Assembly (NCBI GenBank): GCA_018340375.1
Contig: JAFFJZ010000001.1
Span: 60,628,001 to 60,692,000 of the forward strand
Length of the DNA stretch: 64,000 nucleotides
Source: Gonatopus flavifemur
Taxonomy: Eukaryota; Arthropoda; Insecta; Hymenoptera; Dryinidae
Reading direction: 5' to 3'
In this document: piece by piece, positions 46,491 through 57,349 of the stretch
Layout: each line of letters begins with the position of its first letter
Numbering within the stretch: position 1 is the stretch's first letter
The notes under the pieces: model-generated
Database searches by the model: none
What the model was told of the DNA's origin: nothing
The model's input: the letters and a program-made list of their open reading frames with translations, nothing else
Position numbers and translations under genes: made by a program

Positions 46491-47034
46491 CGCTATATCT
46501 CACGAATCAATAGTCAGATTGCTATCAAACTTACAAACGTATCGTTTGAAGTTTGATACTAAATAAAAATCATATGTAAAAAATAATAGTAACGCCATCT
46601 ATGTGTCATCCTACGGACTTTTTGAATGGACTGTTATCGAGTTTATGGTGTTCAGACAATGTAGGATTGTGATGTTTTTGGAGATCCACGCCCACTATGA
46701 TCACCCGGTATCGTGTATTGATTTCAATTAGCATCTTCGAAGACCGTTCACTTCTTATGATATTTATTCCGTGAGGAATTTGCAATCCAAAGAATATCCA
46801 GTTGAAAATTCATTCACTATTGTCTTAGAACAGTGCTTACAATTGTCAATTATAGTCGACGTATAAATGACCAAGTCTAAAGTTATTCAAAATCACTTCC
46901 GCAGCTGTGACTAGCACATAACAGCAGTTGTCAACCATTATCAGCTGCTTTTAATTATCAATCTAGATCCAACTTGTGTTGAAATTGTAATGCTATCCTT
47001 TTCGAAATTCCATTCACGGTCTCAGATAATATAT

Positions 47035-47900
47035 GTCTCACTTGGGACACAAATCCGTTCTCGGATGTTCTCATATTTCCAAAATGATCCAACCATGAAA
47101 TTTGTTCTTCATAACTTGTTTCAATTATGTTTCTTTGAAATATTTTTCTTACTATTCCTATGATTGTACGATCCAACGTCGAAACTTCACAATCATTCAA
47201 AATCATTCTTCGTTGAAACCAAAGTCTTCAAATAAATGTTTTCATCACATCGAACCTCCACTTCACGAATAGTATGATCACTTTTGTCACCTAATAATCG
47301 CACCTTAAATTAATAAAATGGGAATAGAATTGAATAAAGAGGTAAAATATCAAAACGATTCCCATTTCACATGAAGAAAAAAAAGGGAAGAAATAAAAGC
47401 AAAGATTGTGCACATCAAAATGATGAGAATCAAAAACGTGCATTTCTGCCATTTCGTGAAAGAATCACCTCACAATGTCACAATTTTTCACTCGATACAT
47501 TTCTTACCTGATATAAATCTGAAGATGAGCACTCAAGTTATTTGTCATACAATGAGAAAAAGAAAAAACAAAAACAGTTGACAGTTCTCACGCTTACAAA
47601 AGCATTCACTGTTAAATTACGCACTTGAATCACATAATTGAGCCAAAAAGATTTGAGATACGTAGCGTCGCAATCTCTTCAATTCGTGCCTCAAAGAAGA
47701 ATGGCGTCAAGGAAGTGGCGGCACCGCGACATAGCTCTCTTCCGTTCACATGCGTTTGCGCTTTGATTACTCGCTGTTCAGGCGCACACTCGGAACCCGT
47801 CTAGTTGGAAAAAAATTTTTCGTGTTCCTTTTCATTCTTCGTTTCGTAGCGCACTATTAAACAACGCTGTTTAAAACCTGTTGTTATGACAGACCAATGG
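47035..47900 (-). promoter_or_regulatory. Promoter-like block and non-coding first exon, copy A
   Basis: This is one half of a diverged tandem duplication (partner 47935-48730). On the minus strand it reads from a GC-richer block near 47690-47800 (GAACGGAAGAGAGCTATGTC, GACGCCATTCTTCTTTGAG, GCGCCTGAACAGCGAGTAATC) to a strong splice donor CAG/GTAAGAA at 47508. The GCCATTCTT core is YY1/Pho-like. No reading frame continues through the donor, so the exon is probably untranslated. The first downstream minus-strand acceptor with a gene behind it is at 24424. Confidence 0.5.
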
Positions 47901-47934
47901 CGTAATTTATGATCATCACACGTTTTTCGCTTCA

Positions 47935-48730
47935 TACATGAATCCGTTCTTAGATATTCTCAAATTTTCAAAATGATTTTTCATATTTGGTTTCCATGAT
48001 ATCTTGTTGTCTGTTGAACGATTAATTCCAGCATTTATTCAGCAAGAAAATTTCAAATCAAAATAACAATAACTATTGTAAAATACGGAAGTATTGCTAT
48101 CACCAAAGTCTCCAGATGTTTTCATTGCGTTAAACTTTCACGAATTTCACTTATCACGAATAACATAATCACTTTTGTCACTTATATTCACATTTTATAT
48201 CAATATAAAATGAAGACAGAATTGAATAAAGAGGTAAAATATCAAAACAATTGCCATTCCACATGAAAATGAAAAAAAAAAATCAAAGAAAAAATTATTC
48301 AAATGAGAAACTTGCATTTCCGCTATTTTGTAGAATGAATAAATCTTGAATATAACCTCATTCGATACATTGCTTACCTGATATCAATCTCGAGCTGAGC
48401 GCTGAAGTTTGTCATAAATGAAGAAACTATTGATAGTTTCAACGCTTACAAATGTATTCACTGTTAAAATACACACTGAGCTCAAATAATTGAGCTAAAA
48501 ACCGTTTGAGATACGTTACATGGCAAGCTATCCGCTTCGTGGCTCAAAGAAGAATGGCGTCAACGACGCGTCGTCATCGCCACGTAGCTCTCTTCCGTTG
48601 ACGGGCGTCTGCGCGTTGATCGCTTGCCGTTCAGGCGCACTCTCTACACTAGTATAGTGGGAAGCAACATTCTCGTTTGCCTGTTCACCCTTCATTTCGT
48701 AGTGCGCTATTCACCAACATAATGGGACCT
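47935..48730 (-). promoter_or_regulatory. Promoter-like block and non-coding first exon, copy B
   Basis: This is the partner of copy A. The same order is kept: GTTCTTAGATATTCTCAAATTT, GAATAACATAATCACTTTTGTCAC, GAATTGAATAAAGAGGTAAAATATC, a donor CAG/GTAAGCA at 48378, then CAAAGAAGAATGGCGTCAA and GTAGCTCTCTTCCGTTGACG. The donor is 870 bp from that of copy A. Sequence between is diverged, but the donor, the ATGGCGTC core and the TTCAGGCGCAC block are kept, suggesting function. Confidence 0.5.
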
Positions 48731-49127
48731 TCGCCACACCGGTATAAAACAATATTGTTACGATGTAACTTGTAGAACCAATATCGATGGTGTCTTCGAC
48801 GATCACTACACCAAGTTTGAACTAACATTTTCTGGATTATTTTCTTGTTTTAGAAATTAATTTTAATCAGTTTTTCATGGTTGAAAGTAGTAAATTTCAT
48901 GAAGAAAAAAAAATGAATAACAGGGATTTTTCAAGATTTGTAGGAGATAAGGATGATAATTCATCAGAGAACATGACTCAGTTGTTGACGTGCTGAAAAT
49001 TTCCTGAATACTTCTATAAAATCGTACTGGAAAGTATGATAGTAAAAAAAATTGTTTCATGAATATTTTCGTATCGGAAATTCATACTGAAATTGTGTTC
49101 AGTATATCTGCTCTTTTGGGACAAGTG

Positions 49128-49378
49128 GTGAAAAGAAGAAGTAATCTGATAGGACACACATTAAGGCATGATAGCTTATTGAAAACAATATTGGAAAAAA
49201 AAATGAATGGTAAAACTCGAAGAGGTAGACCTAGGTTAAGTTATATAAAGCAAATTATACAAGATAAGGGTTGTCGTAGATATGCAGAAATTAAGCGGTT
49301 AGCGAATAATCGACAGGGTTGGAGGATTTTATCAAACCAGTCATAAGACTGATTACTTCATGATGATGATGATATCTG
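49128..49378 (+). mobile_element. 5'-truncated LINE copy (3' end only)
   Basis: The segment matches the last about 250 bp of the LINE at 51345-54420: the frame reads RRSNLIGHTLRHDSLLKTI, GKTRRGRPRLSY and DKGCRRYAEIKRLA, then AACCAGTCATAAGACTGATTA and an ATGATGATGATGATA tail. Truncation at the 5' end and a short repeated tail are usual for target-primed reverse transcription. Confidence 0.9.
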
Positions 49379-50757
49379 TTCTGCAGCAATTTTATTCTCG
49401 TTTTATTATTATTATTGTTCATCATCATTGCATGCATTTTGAATTTCCGAGTTTATAAAATGAAGTAAAAGTAAGTATATACTACTTACATTTCAGTTCT
49501 AGTCTCGAAGAAGAATAATCATAAATACCGGTCACGTAGCAAATACGTCCTCCCAAATCGTATTGTGGATATGATTTTGTGTGAGTTACGCACAATGTTG
49601 ATATCGCGTGCAATTTACGCGTGAAACTGTATCCATGTACGGTACAACGTTTGGTTTGGTGAGGGTATGCTGTTAGGCAATGTAGTATATGTGTACGATA
49701 ACGATATAAACCGAACAGCGTGGTTTTATCAATAGACTCAAAACACTGTTATAAAACCATGGAAATTATTAATAATTTGTTATATTGTACTCGACGTATT
49801 TGAGGTTTGAAATACTGAAACTAAAGATTCTTCCCATGCATAGAACGGGAAAAATTGTGAACAGTGATTCTTGAAAGAGATAAAATTATGAGTCGAAGTT
49901 TGTTTACACCAATTGAGGTATCTTGTATCGAGTCAACAAGTTAAATGTTTTCCTGGTTATTCATCATCATTCATTCGATCCACTCTGAGAAAAAGATTTC
50001 CAAAATAATAAAATATTCAACTGGTCAGTTGTGACAAAACATTGAGTGAATTGAAATAAACGTCAACTGATTCAATCGATATAATATATATATTTATTGA
50101 ATCAATAGCAACGTTTAATATTCTATTGAATATTTCGTCAATGAAAACTCGAACTCAATTCATTCAATGGAATTTTATTTCAATTCACTCAATATTTTAT
50201 AGCAATTACAAGGAGAAAAATGAATTACATAAATCGTACTATGAATGTTCTGGTTCATTCATTATATTGATTGATACATCACTCATAAAAAATTTGAGTG
50301 TTTTTTTTCAATAAAATGACTATCGACGATGATGTGACGGGTAAATTTGCATTGCCGATAATCATTTTATTAAAATAAGAAAAAAAACACCTGTCGGTAG
50401 AGATGTTTGGACACTGAGTTATTTCAGGATTGAGATATTTAACAATAGATACAGGGGCAAAAGAAGATATTGAAAAACAAATATATTTTACAATAGAATT
50501 GTGTTGGGATACGGATATTTGACTATGTACGTGTTTCACAGTAGAGTTGTGTCAAAACGGAGATATTTGGAAACAGAGTCATTAGAAATGGAAATATTTT
50601 TACACATAGATATTTGATAACACAGCTATGCCGAAGTAGATATCTTTTATAATGAACATATTTTAAAGCATAGATGTGCTAAAGAGACTCATTTTCGAAT
50701 AAATTTATTAAGCAATAGGAATATTTGAAAATAGGGAAATAAACGGACGAGTTCTTG
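49379..50757. other. Intergenic sequence without a supported gene
   Basis: No exon or element is recognised. Around 50400-50700 a loose repeat of the type GATATTTGRAAAYAGAGTYAT recurs every 40-50 bases (for example near 50412, 50515, 50560, 50605), probably an old degenerate tandem repeat. Confidence 0.4.
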
Positions 50758-51109
50758 CCCTAGTAAAAAACGAACATATATGACCCATACATAATCCATA
50801 CATAATACATATAAAATTCATATATGATTGATATATGAAAATGCATATGTAATCCATATGTGATCATATATGACTCATATATAATCCATATGAAATCCAT
50901 ATACGAAAAATATTTCATATGTGACAGAATTGTTTCACATGTATGGGAAAGTCTTGCATCGAAAGGTCATATATGGATTCTGTATGGGCCATATATGATC
51001 ATATACGGATTCAATATGGATTGCGTATGAATTATACATGGTCATATATGATCATGTATGGTTTCTATATGCTTTATGTATGTTCTTATATAATTCATTT
51101 TTACTAGGG
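50758..51109. mobile_element. Foldback filled with CATATATGATCCATATATGG-type repeats
   Basis: The ends CCCTAGTAAAAAACGAA and CCCTAGTAAAAATGAA (right, reverse) are inverted. The 320 bp between are almost entirely short units around CATATATG, CATATGTGA and ATGGATT in both orientations, so the whole element can fold in many registers. No protein is encoded. Confidence 0.75.
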
Positions 51110-51359
51110 ATGTTCTACTAGATGGCGGACGTGAATCCAGTCATTTCCGTACTAATGGATAGATTCACATAAAACCCAAATTCTGGAGGTTTTGGAGAAT
51201 GCTGAATACGAATTTGAAATTCAAAGAGAGAGCGGACGTCAATCGAATAGTTCAGTACGCCTGAATCCATTCATATAAAACATGGGTCTTAGGGATTCTT
51301 GAGAATACTGAATGTGGTAAATGTAATATGTTTGATATACATGATATGTAAAGGGAGAA

Positions 51360-51745
51360 GAGAATTTAATGATCATAGGCGACTGGAATGCGGTAGTAGG
51401 GCAAGGAAAAGAGGGCAACATAATAGGAGATTTTGCGTGAGAAAAAAGGAATGAAAGAGGACAACGTTTAATCGAATTCTGTGAAAGTCATAAAATGGTT
51501 ATTACCAACACATTATTCAAAAATCATCCAAGAAGAATCTATCGTTAGAGGATGCCAGGAGATTCAGTAAGATACCAAATTGATTACATATTAGTAAAAC
51601 AAAAATTTAGAAATCAAGTGAAAAGCTGTAAAACTTATTCAGGCGCGGATATAGATAGTGATTACAATATGTTGCTGATGGAATGCTCTCTGAAATCCAA
51701 AGCTCTGAAGAAGAGAAGGAAAAGGCAAAAAGATGGAATTTGAAG
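51360..51745 (+). pseudogene. LINE endonuclease domain, broken
   Basis: The translation shows the AP-endonuclease-like signatures ENLMIIGDWNAVVGQGKEG, HPRRIYR, then GDSVRYQIDYILVKQ and YSGADIDSDYNMLL (the catalytic SDH motif appears here as SDY). Stops follow GDFA and RRIYR. In such elements this domain nicks the target DNA to prime reverse transcription. It is inactive here. Confidence 0.88.
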
Positions 51746-52149
51746 AATCTTAAACAAAAACGAACACAGGAGGCATTCAAAGTGATGTTGAATGAAAAAT
51801 TGGAGGATCAATAAGAGAAAGACTTGGAAATAGAGAGTAGATGGACCAACGTAAAGGGGAACATAGAACAATGTGCAAATGAAATTTTGAAGAACGATGG
51901 AGTAGAACCTAAGAGAAACCATGGATAACGGAAGACATTCTTGATTTAATTAATGGAAGAAGGAAATACAAGAATAAGAGTAGCGAATAAGACCAGCAGA
52001 CATACAAGTCACTGAAGAATAAAATAATAAGAGAATCAAGGAAAGCAAAAGAACAATAGTTAGAAGGAAAATGTCAGGATATACAAGTAATATTACATAT
52101 AGGGAAAATAGATGAGGCATATAGGATTGTCAAGAGATTTTTTGGACAA

Positions 52150-54345
52150 ATGATATCTAGACGCAGTAAGATTAAAAATTCTCTAGGGAGACAATTGATA
52201 AGAACGGAGGAAAAAATAGAACAATGGATTAATCATTTAGAAGATCTGTATAAAGGAGGCGATAATATAGGATTTTCAGAGAGTGAGGAAGATGTTGATG
52301 AAGAAGAATTGGGAGATTCGATTTTGAGATCAGAATTCGACAGGGCTTTAAGAGAATTAAAAAGTAATGAAGCCCCAGGAATATATGGCATAAGTGCGGA
52401 CCTCATCAAAGCCTCCAGTCGAAGAACTTGTGATGCACTGTTTGAATTGGTCAGATATACTAGAAATTCACCCAATGGACCAGATCAGGTCGACTGTGAT
52501 TCAGCCCAGGTCCTAGTAAGGCAACCTTGTCAGGACCTGACAAGTCATGTCACGCTTTACTAATATCAGGACCTTATGAGGCAAGACTAGTGAGGATTTG
52601 ATGCGGAATCCCATACCAAAACCTCCAGAATAAATTGAAGTTAGGATATAAACAGGAAATGCACAACCCAAAAATGTCGTATTCGGCATGGAGGGATCTA
52701 ACTTGGAAGATATGCACAGTTGACATTTGTTCAGAAATATTTTCCTAATTTAGAGAAAATTTATTTCACCAATGGGTATACAATCTAAAATTGAGACATT
52801 TTTGCATTCACTTTATTCAACTATACAAGGTCTTGATGAGATTACAGTCAGGAAAACCTATTTCAACCTTCCAGGATGATTAAAGGGAAACCTAATTAGG
52901 ATCAAATGGGCTTATCCCTACGTGGGGCATCCACATCTAATCCTGATTAGGATTTCAGCAGGTATACTGTATTTCGGATGACCTTGTTGGGTCCTCACCA
53001 TAGCCTATGATAATTTCCAGTCGAGTATGTACAAAAATGGAGAAGTACTGAAAAATTTCCAAAAGAATAAAATTGTCACCATTCCGAAAAAAACAAGGAG
53101 CAGACAAATGCGAGAACTACAGAACGATTAGTTTAACTTCACATGCCTTGAAAATACTGACAAAAATCATACACAGGAGGATAGAAAATAAGATAAAGAG
53201 TAGATTAGCAGAAGATCAATTCGGTTTTAGGAAAAATAGGGGACCGTGAGAAGCAATTTTAGCACTTAGAACAGTAGTAGAGAAAAGACTAGAGTTAAAA
53301 AAGTCTGTGTATACAGGTTTTGTAGATATCCAAAAAGCAATGTTGATTGGGAGAAAATGTTCGCGATTTTGAAAAAGGTAGGAATTAATTTCAAGGATAG
53401 GAGAATGATATATGAATTATATAAGAATCAAACCGCAGTAATAGAAATAGACGGTCAAAAGGAGAAGCACAAATTGAAAGAGCGGTGAGACAAGGATGCT
53501 CACTATCGCCATTGATTTTCAATTCGTATATAGAAGAAGCGATGAACGAAGTGAAGGAGCAAGTGCAATTGAAATTACAGATCCAGAGAGAAAATGTAAG
53601 CATGTTGAGATTTGCGGATGATATAGCTATATTAGCTACGAGTGCTGCTGAGTTAGAAAATCTTATCAACACTTTGAAACCAATATCACTAGAAAAGTAC
53701 TGTATAAATATGAATAAGGACAAAACAAAATTCATGATTCATACAACAGCGAGAACGTCAAGAAGAATGACAATCAAAATAGATGCAAAGGCAATTCAGC
53801 AAGTGAAAGAGTTTGGATATCTAGGAAGCATAATTACAGAAAATCGTAATACCGAAAGAGATATAACAGCGAGAATAGCACAAGGAAAACAGGCTTTCCA
53901 CCATAAAAACAACACTTACCATGCTCAAAGAATATTGGCTTAGCGGTAAGGAAGAAATTCTTGGAGAGTTACGTTTGGAGCACAGCATTATATGGTTGCG
54001 AAACTTGGACAATTGGAAGAACGGACCAACGAAGACATGAAGCTTTTGAAATATATGGTGTTATAGAAGGATGCTTAGAATGAAGTGGATGGAAAAAGTA
54101 AAAAAATGAAGAGGTACTTGAGAAGGTAAATGAAAGAAGAAGTCTTTTGAAACATGTCGTGAAAAGAAAAAGAAGAAGTAATCTGATAGGACACACATCA
54201 AGGCATGATATTTTATTGAAAACAATGTTGGAGGGAAAAATGAATGGTAAAATTCGCAAAGGTAGACCTAGATTGAGTTATATGAAGCAAATTACTAATA
54301 TACAAGATAAGGGTTGTCGTAGATATGTAGAAATTAAGCGTTAAG
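52150..54345 (+). pseudogene. LINE reverse transcriptase domain, broken and interrupted
   Basis: The polymerase region begins with EDLYKGGDN and FDRALRELKSNEAPGIYGIS (conserved KAPG-type motif). It continues after the insertion with IPKKTRS / GADKCENYRTISLTSHALK and RLAEDQFGFRKNRG. Next come RQGCSLSPLIFNSYIEEAM and LRFADDIAILATSAAEL (the catalytic FADD, near 53611), then the C-terminal RRSNLIGHTSRHD. Frames change at least four times. It copied element RNA; it is no longer functional. Confidence 0.92.
52459..53022. mobile_element. Insertion within the LINE reverse transcriptase
   Basis: The conserved reading stops after CDALFELV and resumes with MYKNGEV-like sequence about 565 bp later. The inserted DNA starts ACTAGAAATTCACCC and ends with sequence that reads GACTGGAAATTATCATAGG in reverse. 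AGGACCT-type motifs occur several times in it (TCAGGACCTGACAAG, ATCAGGACCTTATGAGG). Ends are only weakly inverted and no target duplication is certain. Confidence 0.55.
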
Positions 54346-54420
54346 CGGATAATAGATGGGGTTGGAGGATTTCATCAAACCAGTCATAAGACTGATTACT
54401 CCATGATGATGATGCATAAA

Positions 54421-54528
54421 CAGGGTGTCTACTCCCGGAAATTCCTTCTCCTCTCATTGGTCAGTCTATCCAATTAAAACGTATGATTGATCAATTCCAT
54501 CGAATCTCCGTGACCGGTAGACACCCTG
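54421..54528. mobile_element. 108-bp MITE with CAGGGTGTCTAC ends
   Basis: Inverted ends CAGGGTGTCTACTCCCGG / CAGGGTGTCTACCGGTCACGG are flanked by ATAAA on both sides (54416-54420, 54529-54533). It sits directly after the LINE tail. The CAGGG start resembles hAT ends, but only 5 bases match in the flanks. Confidence 0.75.
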
Positions 54529-55196
54529 ATAAATTTTGCACTGGACATCATTATAAATTACTGTGGAGTTTTCTAGAATTAGATGAAGATACCATGATTT
54601 CTCTTGTCAATTCCAATCTGGTCCGTGGATAGTGATCCACCACAGTAATTTCAACTGTATTTTTCTCCCCATGTAGGTACTCTGAATATTATATGGAAAA
54701 TTGTTTGTAGTTGAGTAAAAAAACTCACGAGTGTCTTTTCATATATCCCTGGATATCTTAATTGTCATAGATTCGAAACTCAATGAATAGTGTACTCTGA
54801 GAAGCGAGCATTTGTGTGGGTTACGATTTATTCAAAATGAGCGAATCGAATTTTGAAGGGGATTGGACTGCTGAGCGAAGCAAAGCAGTCAGGGGGCGGA
54901 TCCCTCTGGTATGTAACAGTTCTGTGTTACAAATTCAACATTATTGTTTTCGCTGCGTAAATTCCAGTACCCATAGTTCTCGAGAACATTTTTAATGTAA
55001 ATACGTTTTTACTCACGGTTATTTTTTATGAAACAGTAATCGACTCTGAATTGCATACCTGAAACACAAAACCCTTGATTACAATGTGAGGATTATCTTC
55101 ATTGAAAAGGTCTTTACGTCTTTGCAGTTAACATTTCAACCTTTTTTCTTCAAAAGAATCTCATAACGATTAGTGGAAAAATCAGTAAGTATTAAC

Positions 55197-56030
55197 CCTT
55201 AACGGCCTCACGGGGTGACTAGTTACCCCAGGCTTAAAAAAAGTGGAATTAGAGGTCTCAAACCTTTCAAATAAATACAACAAACAGCATCTGCCGGTGA
55301 CAGACATTGTGAGGTGTGATTTCACTACATAGTGAGCCTACATAGTATTTTCATGTTCCTAATCATGAATATGTATTTAAAATCTAATAAAACGCAAAAA
55401 AAGCCAATTTCATGATTTGTTATTTTTTTCATTTTTCTTTCCAGCCATTTTGCAAAATACATATACACCGAGAAAACAGATATCCTGAAAATTACCATAA
55501 TTTATGGATTTTCAGCGCTGGTCTGACCCGAGTCGGAATATTTACTTGCAAGAATATCTAAAAGTACCATAATTTCTTGGACTTTTCAGAATAAGTATGG
55601 TACCTTCCTCATAAAAGTCCCAGATATTATGGTACTTTTAGAGGTTTGTTCATGTAAATATTGAGACTCGGGTCAGACCAGCGCTAAAAATCCATAAATT
55701 ATGGTACTTTTTAAGATACCTTTTTCTCCGTGTACTTTTTGAATAATTGGTAGATACTGTGATTTTCTTGTGGTAGTGGTATATATTGTGCGGACGACCC
55801 TGGAGTTTTAGTCGTTGATATTGTAAAATGGCAGAGTAGTGAACTTTTTTGCAATTTTTCCTGAATTTTCACTTATATGACCAGTTTTTAGAAATTGAAC
55901 CATTAGAAATATTGAAGAACTAGTCAACGAACATGACACGATTAGTTAGAAGTCTCAAAACATCTACACATCTTGTTCGACTGGGTTTTTCAGCGTGGGG
56001 TAATGAGTTACTCCATGTGGCCGTTAAGAG
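55197..56030. mobile_element. piggyBac-like MITE with CCCTTAACGGCC ends
   Basis: The 834-bp element has inverted ends CCCTTAACGGCCTCACGGGG and CTCTTAACGGCCACATGGAG. It is flanked exactly by TTAA (55193-55196, 56031-56034), the piggyBac target. Just inside, ACTAGTTACCCCA and the mirrored TGGGGTAATGAGTTACTCC continue the repeat. It carries the element at 55466-55732 and no transposase. Confidence 0.85.
55466..55732. mobile_element. Nested foldback with CACGGAGAAAAAG ends
   Basis: Inverted ends CACCGAGAAAACAGATATCC / CACGGAGAAAAAGGTATC continue through TACCATAATTTATGGATTTT and GCGCTGGTCTGACCCGAGTC. TA flanks both sides (55464-55465, 55733-55734). It lies wholly inside the TTAA-flanked MITE, so it is younger. 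Confidence 0.9.
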
Positions 56031-56250
56031 TTAAGAAGTTACTAGATCTCTCTACCCAAACTACTGAAAAATGACTCAATAAAATGAAATACAACACCTA
56101 GCCAGACCTTGTGTTGGAATATAATGAAATCTGACTATTTTTCTCTAGCCACTGTCGTTTCTGCGGAATGCTCTGGTTACAGGAAAATTCGTAATATTCG
56201 ATTCTCCATAACTAGACAGATGAGTCGAGTCTTGAGTTATATCATTTCTA

Positions 56251-56477
56251 CACTGTAAGGAATAGTCGGAATTTTCCTGTGTACATCAACCGGAAAATTC
56301 AAATCACTGATTAGGAAATCAATTCCCGTTACATTTATATGAAATTTCCCATACACTTATCTGAAAATTCCAAACTTCATGGGATTTTTCCCAACATTTC
56401 ACAGTAAATTTCCAGACAAGTTGGGAAAATCCCTAACGCAAATATATAGGAATTTTCCGATAAAATTTTGTACAGTA
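56251..56477. mobile_element. Foldback with CACTGTAAGGAA end and GGAAAATTCC motifs
   Basis: The left end CACTGTAAGGAATAGTCGG and the right end in reverse, TACTGTACAAAATTTTATCGG, are imperfect inverted repeats, with TA on both sides (56249-56250, 56478-56479). The interior repeats GGAAAATTC / GAATTTTCC and GGGAAAATCCC motifs. Confidence 0.65.
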
Positions 56478-56741
56478 TAGAAGTTTTCATGTACTTTTTA
56501 TTCAATCCAGGAATGTGGAATACATTTTTTTCTCAGAAAAGGGGTTTTCCGCTCACTATGAAAAACTTGTACATATTTCTTCTAGTCGCAGAGCTGCTGG
56601 GATGTTTAAATAATTGCACTTTGATAGAAATACCATAGGAACTGACTAACAAATTCCATATATAGGGTATTTTGAATCTTGTGGCAGAAACTCTTTACTA
56701 TGGGGGAAAAAATTAGTGATCCAAATTTTATTACTTTTGAA

Positions 56742-56912
56742 CGAAACACAAATTCGAGAAGAATTCATACATTGGATTTGATCAATTCGTTGACCTTGTC
56801 CATTGTTTCAACAATGAAATTCATTTTGCATCTTGATTGTCGAAATAATAGAAAGAGTCAACGAATGATTGAAATCCAGTGTCCGAATTCTTCTCGAATT
56901 TTTGCTCCGTCC
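56742..56912. mobile_element. Hairpin with AATTCGAGAAGAATTC arms
   Basis: AAATTCGAGAAGAATTCATAC with TGGATTTGATCAATTCGTTGAC on the left is mirrored by GTCAACGAATGATTGAAATCC and GAATTCTTCTCGAATTTTT on the right. It explains the long reading frame across it. Wider limits are unclear. Confidence 0.55.
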
Positions 56913-57068
56913 AAAATTGACGTACTAGTCAACGAAAATTTGTTCCATTTCAAAAAAGTATTCCAACGTATTCACTGGATTTTGTGCTACAAAAGTTAGA
57001 ATTTTGCAGTAAAAAATCCGTTACATTCCAGTGAATGTACTGAAATTCTCCAGTCTCAAGATCCAGTA

Positions 57069-57349
57069 CACGGAGAAAATTTATTGGCGCAAAATTACCC
57101 AAAGTTGAGTAAAACGAGGACATAGTGGCATTTCCGCGAGGTTAGACATCCGATTGACTTAATTTTACTCGACTACAGGTGAAAATAAATTCGAATATTT
57201 TTATTATTTCCGCAAATTGAATACTGTTGAAATTGTACTGCAGTCCAGTAAACTGAAATCAAGCGGATTCTAAACTTCGCGGGAATGCCACTGTGTCCCT
57301 GTTTTATATTCAACTTTGTATAATCTTTCGTTAAAATATTTTCTCCGTG
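57069..57349. mobile_element. MITE with CACGGAGAAAAT ends
   Basis: Inverted ends CACGGAGAAAATTTATTGG / CACGGAGAAAATATTTTAACG are flanked by TA on both sides (57067-57068, 57350-57351). Arms continue with AAAGTTGAGTAAAACGAGGACA and AGTGGCATTTCCGCGAGGTTAGA. Confidence 0.85.

Larger units (their letters stand above)
45223..46634 (-). mobile_element. Near full-length mariner with a MITE inserted
   Basis: The ends TCAGGTCATTCAATATGTCC (left) and ACAGTCCATTCAAAAAGTCC (right, read in reverse) are inverted repeats with TA on both sides (45221-45222, 46635-46636). Both continue GTAGGAT. Without the 147-bp MITE and its 8-bp duplication the element is about 1.26 kb, normal for mariner. Confidence 0.93.
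51345..54420 (+). mobile_element. Degraded non-LTR retrotransposon (LINE)
   Basis: Endonuclease and reverse-transcriptase parts lie in normal order and end in a short ATGATGATG tail at 54403-54415, preceded by AACCAGTCATAAGACTGATTA as in the copy at 49128-49378. The 5' end is missing or interrupted just before the IIGDWNAVVG motif. An unrelated insertion occupies about 52459-53022. Many frameshifts and stops are present. Confidence 0.9.

Noticed and set aside
54866..54890. GACTGCT...AGCAGTC hairpin resembling a terminator
   Set aside because: A short stem in eukaryotic DNA with no neighbouring gene; no reason to assign a function.
56679..56999. 106-codon plus-strand frame
   Set aside because: Most of it lies across a hairpin (56742-56912), which explains the open frame on both strands.
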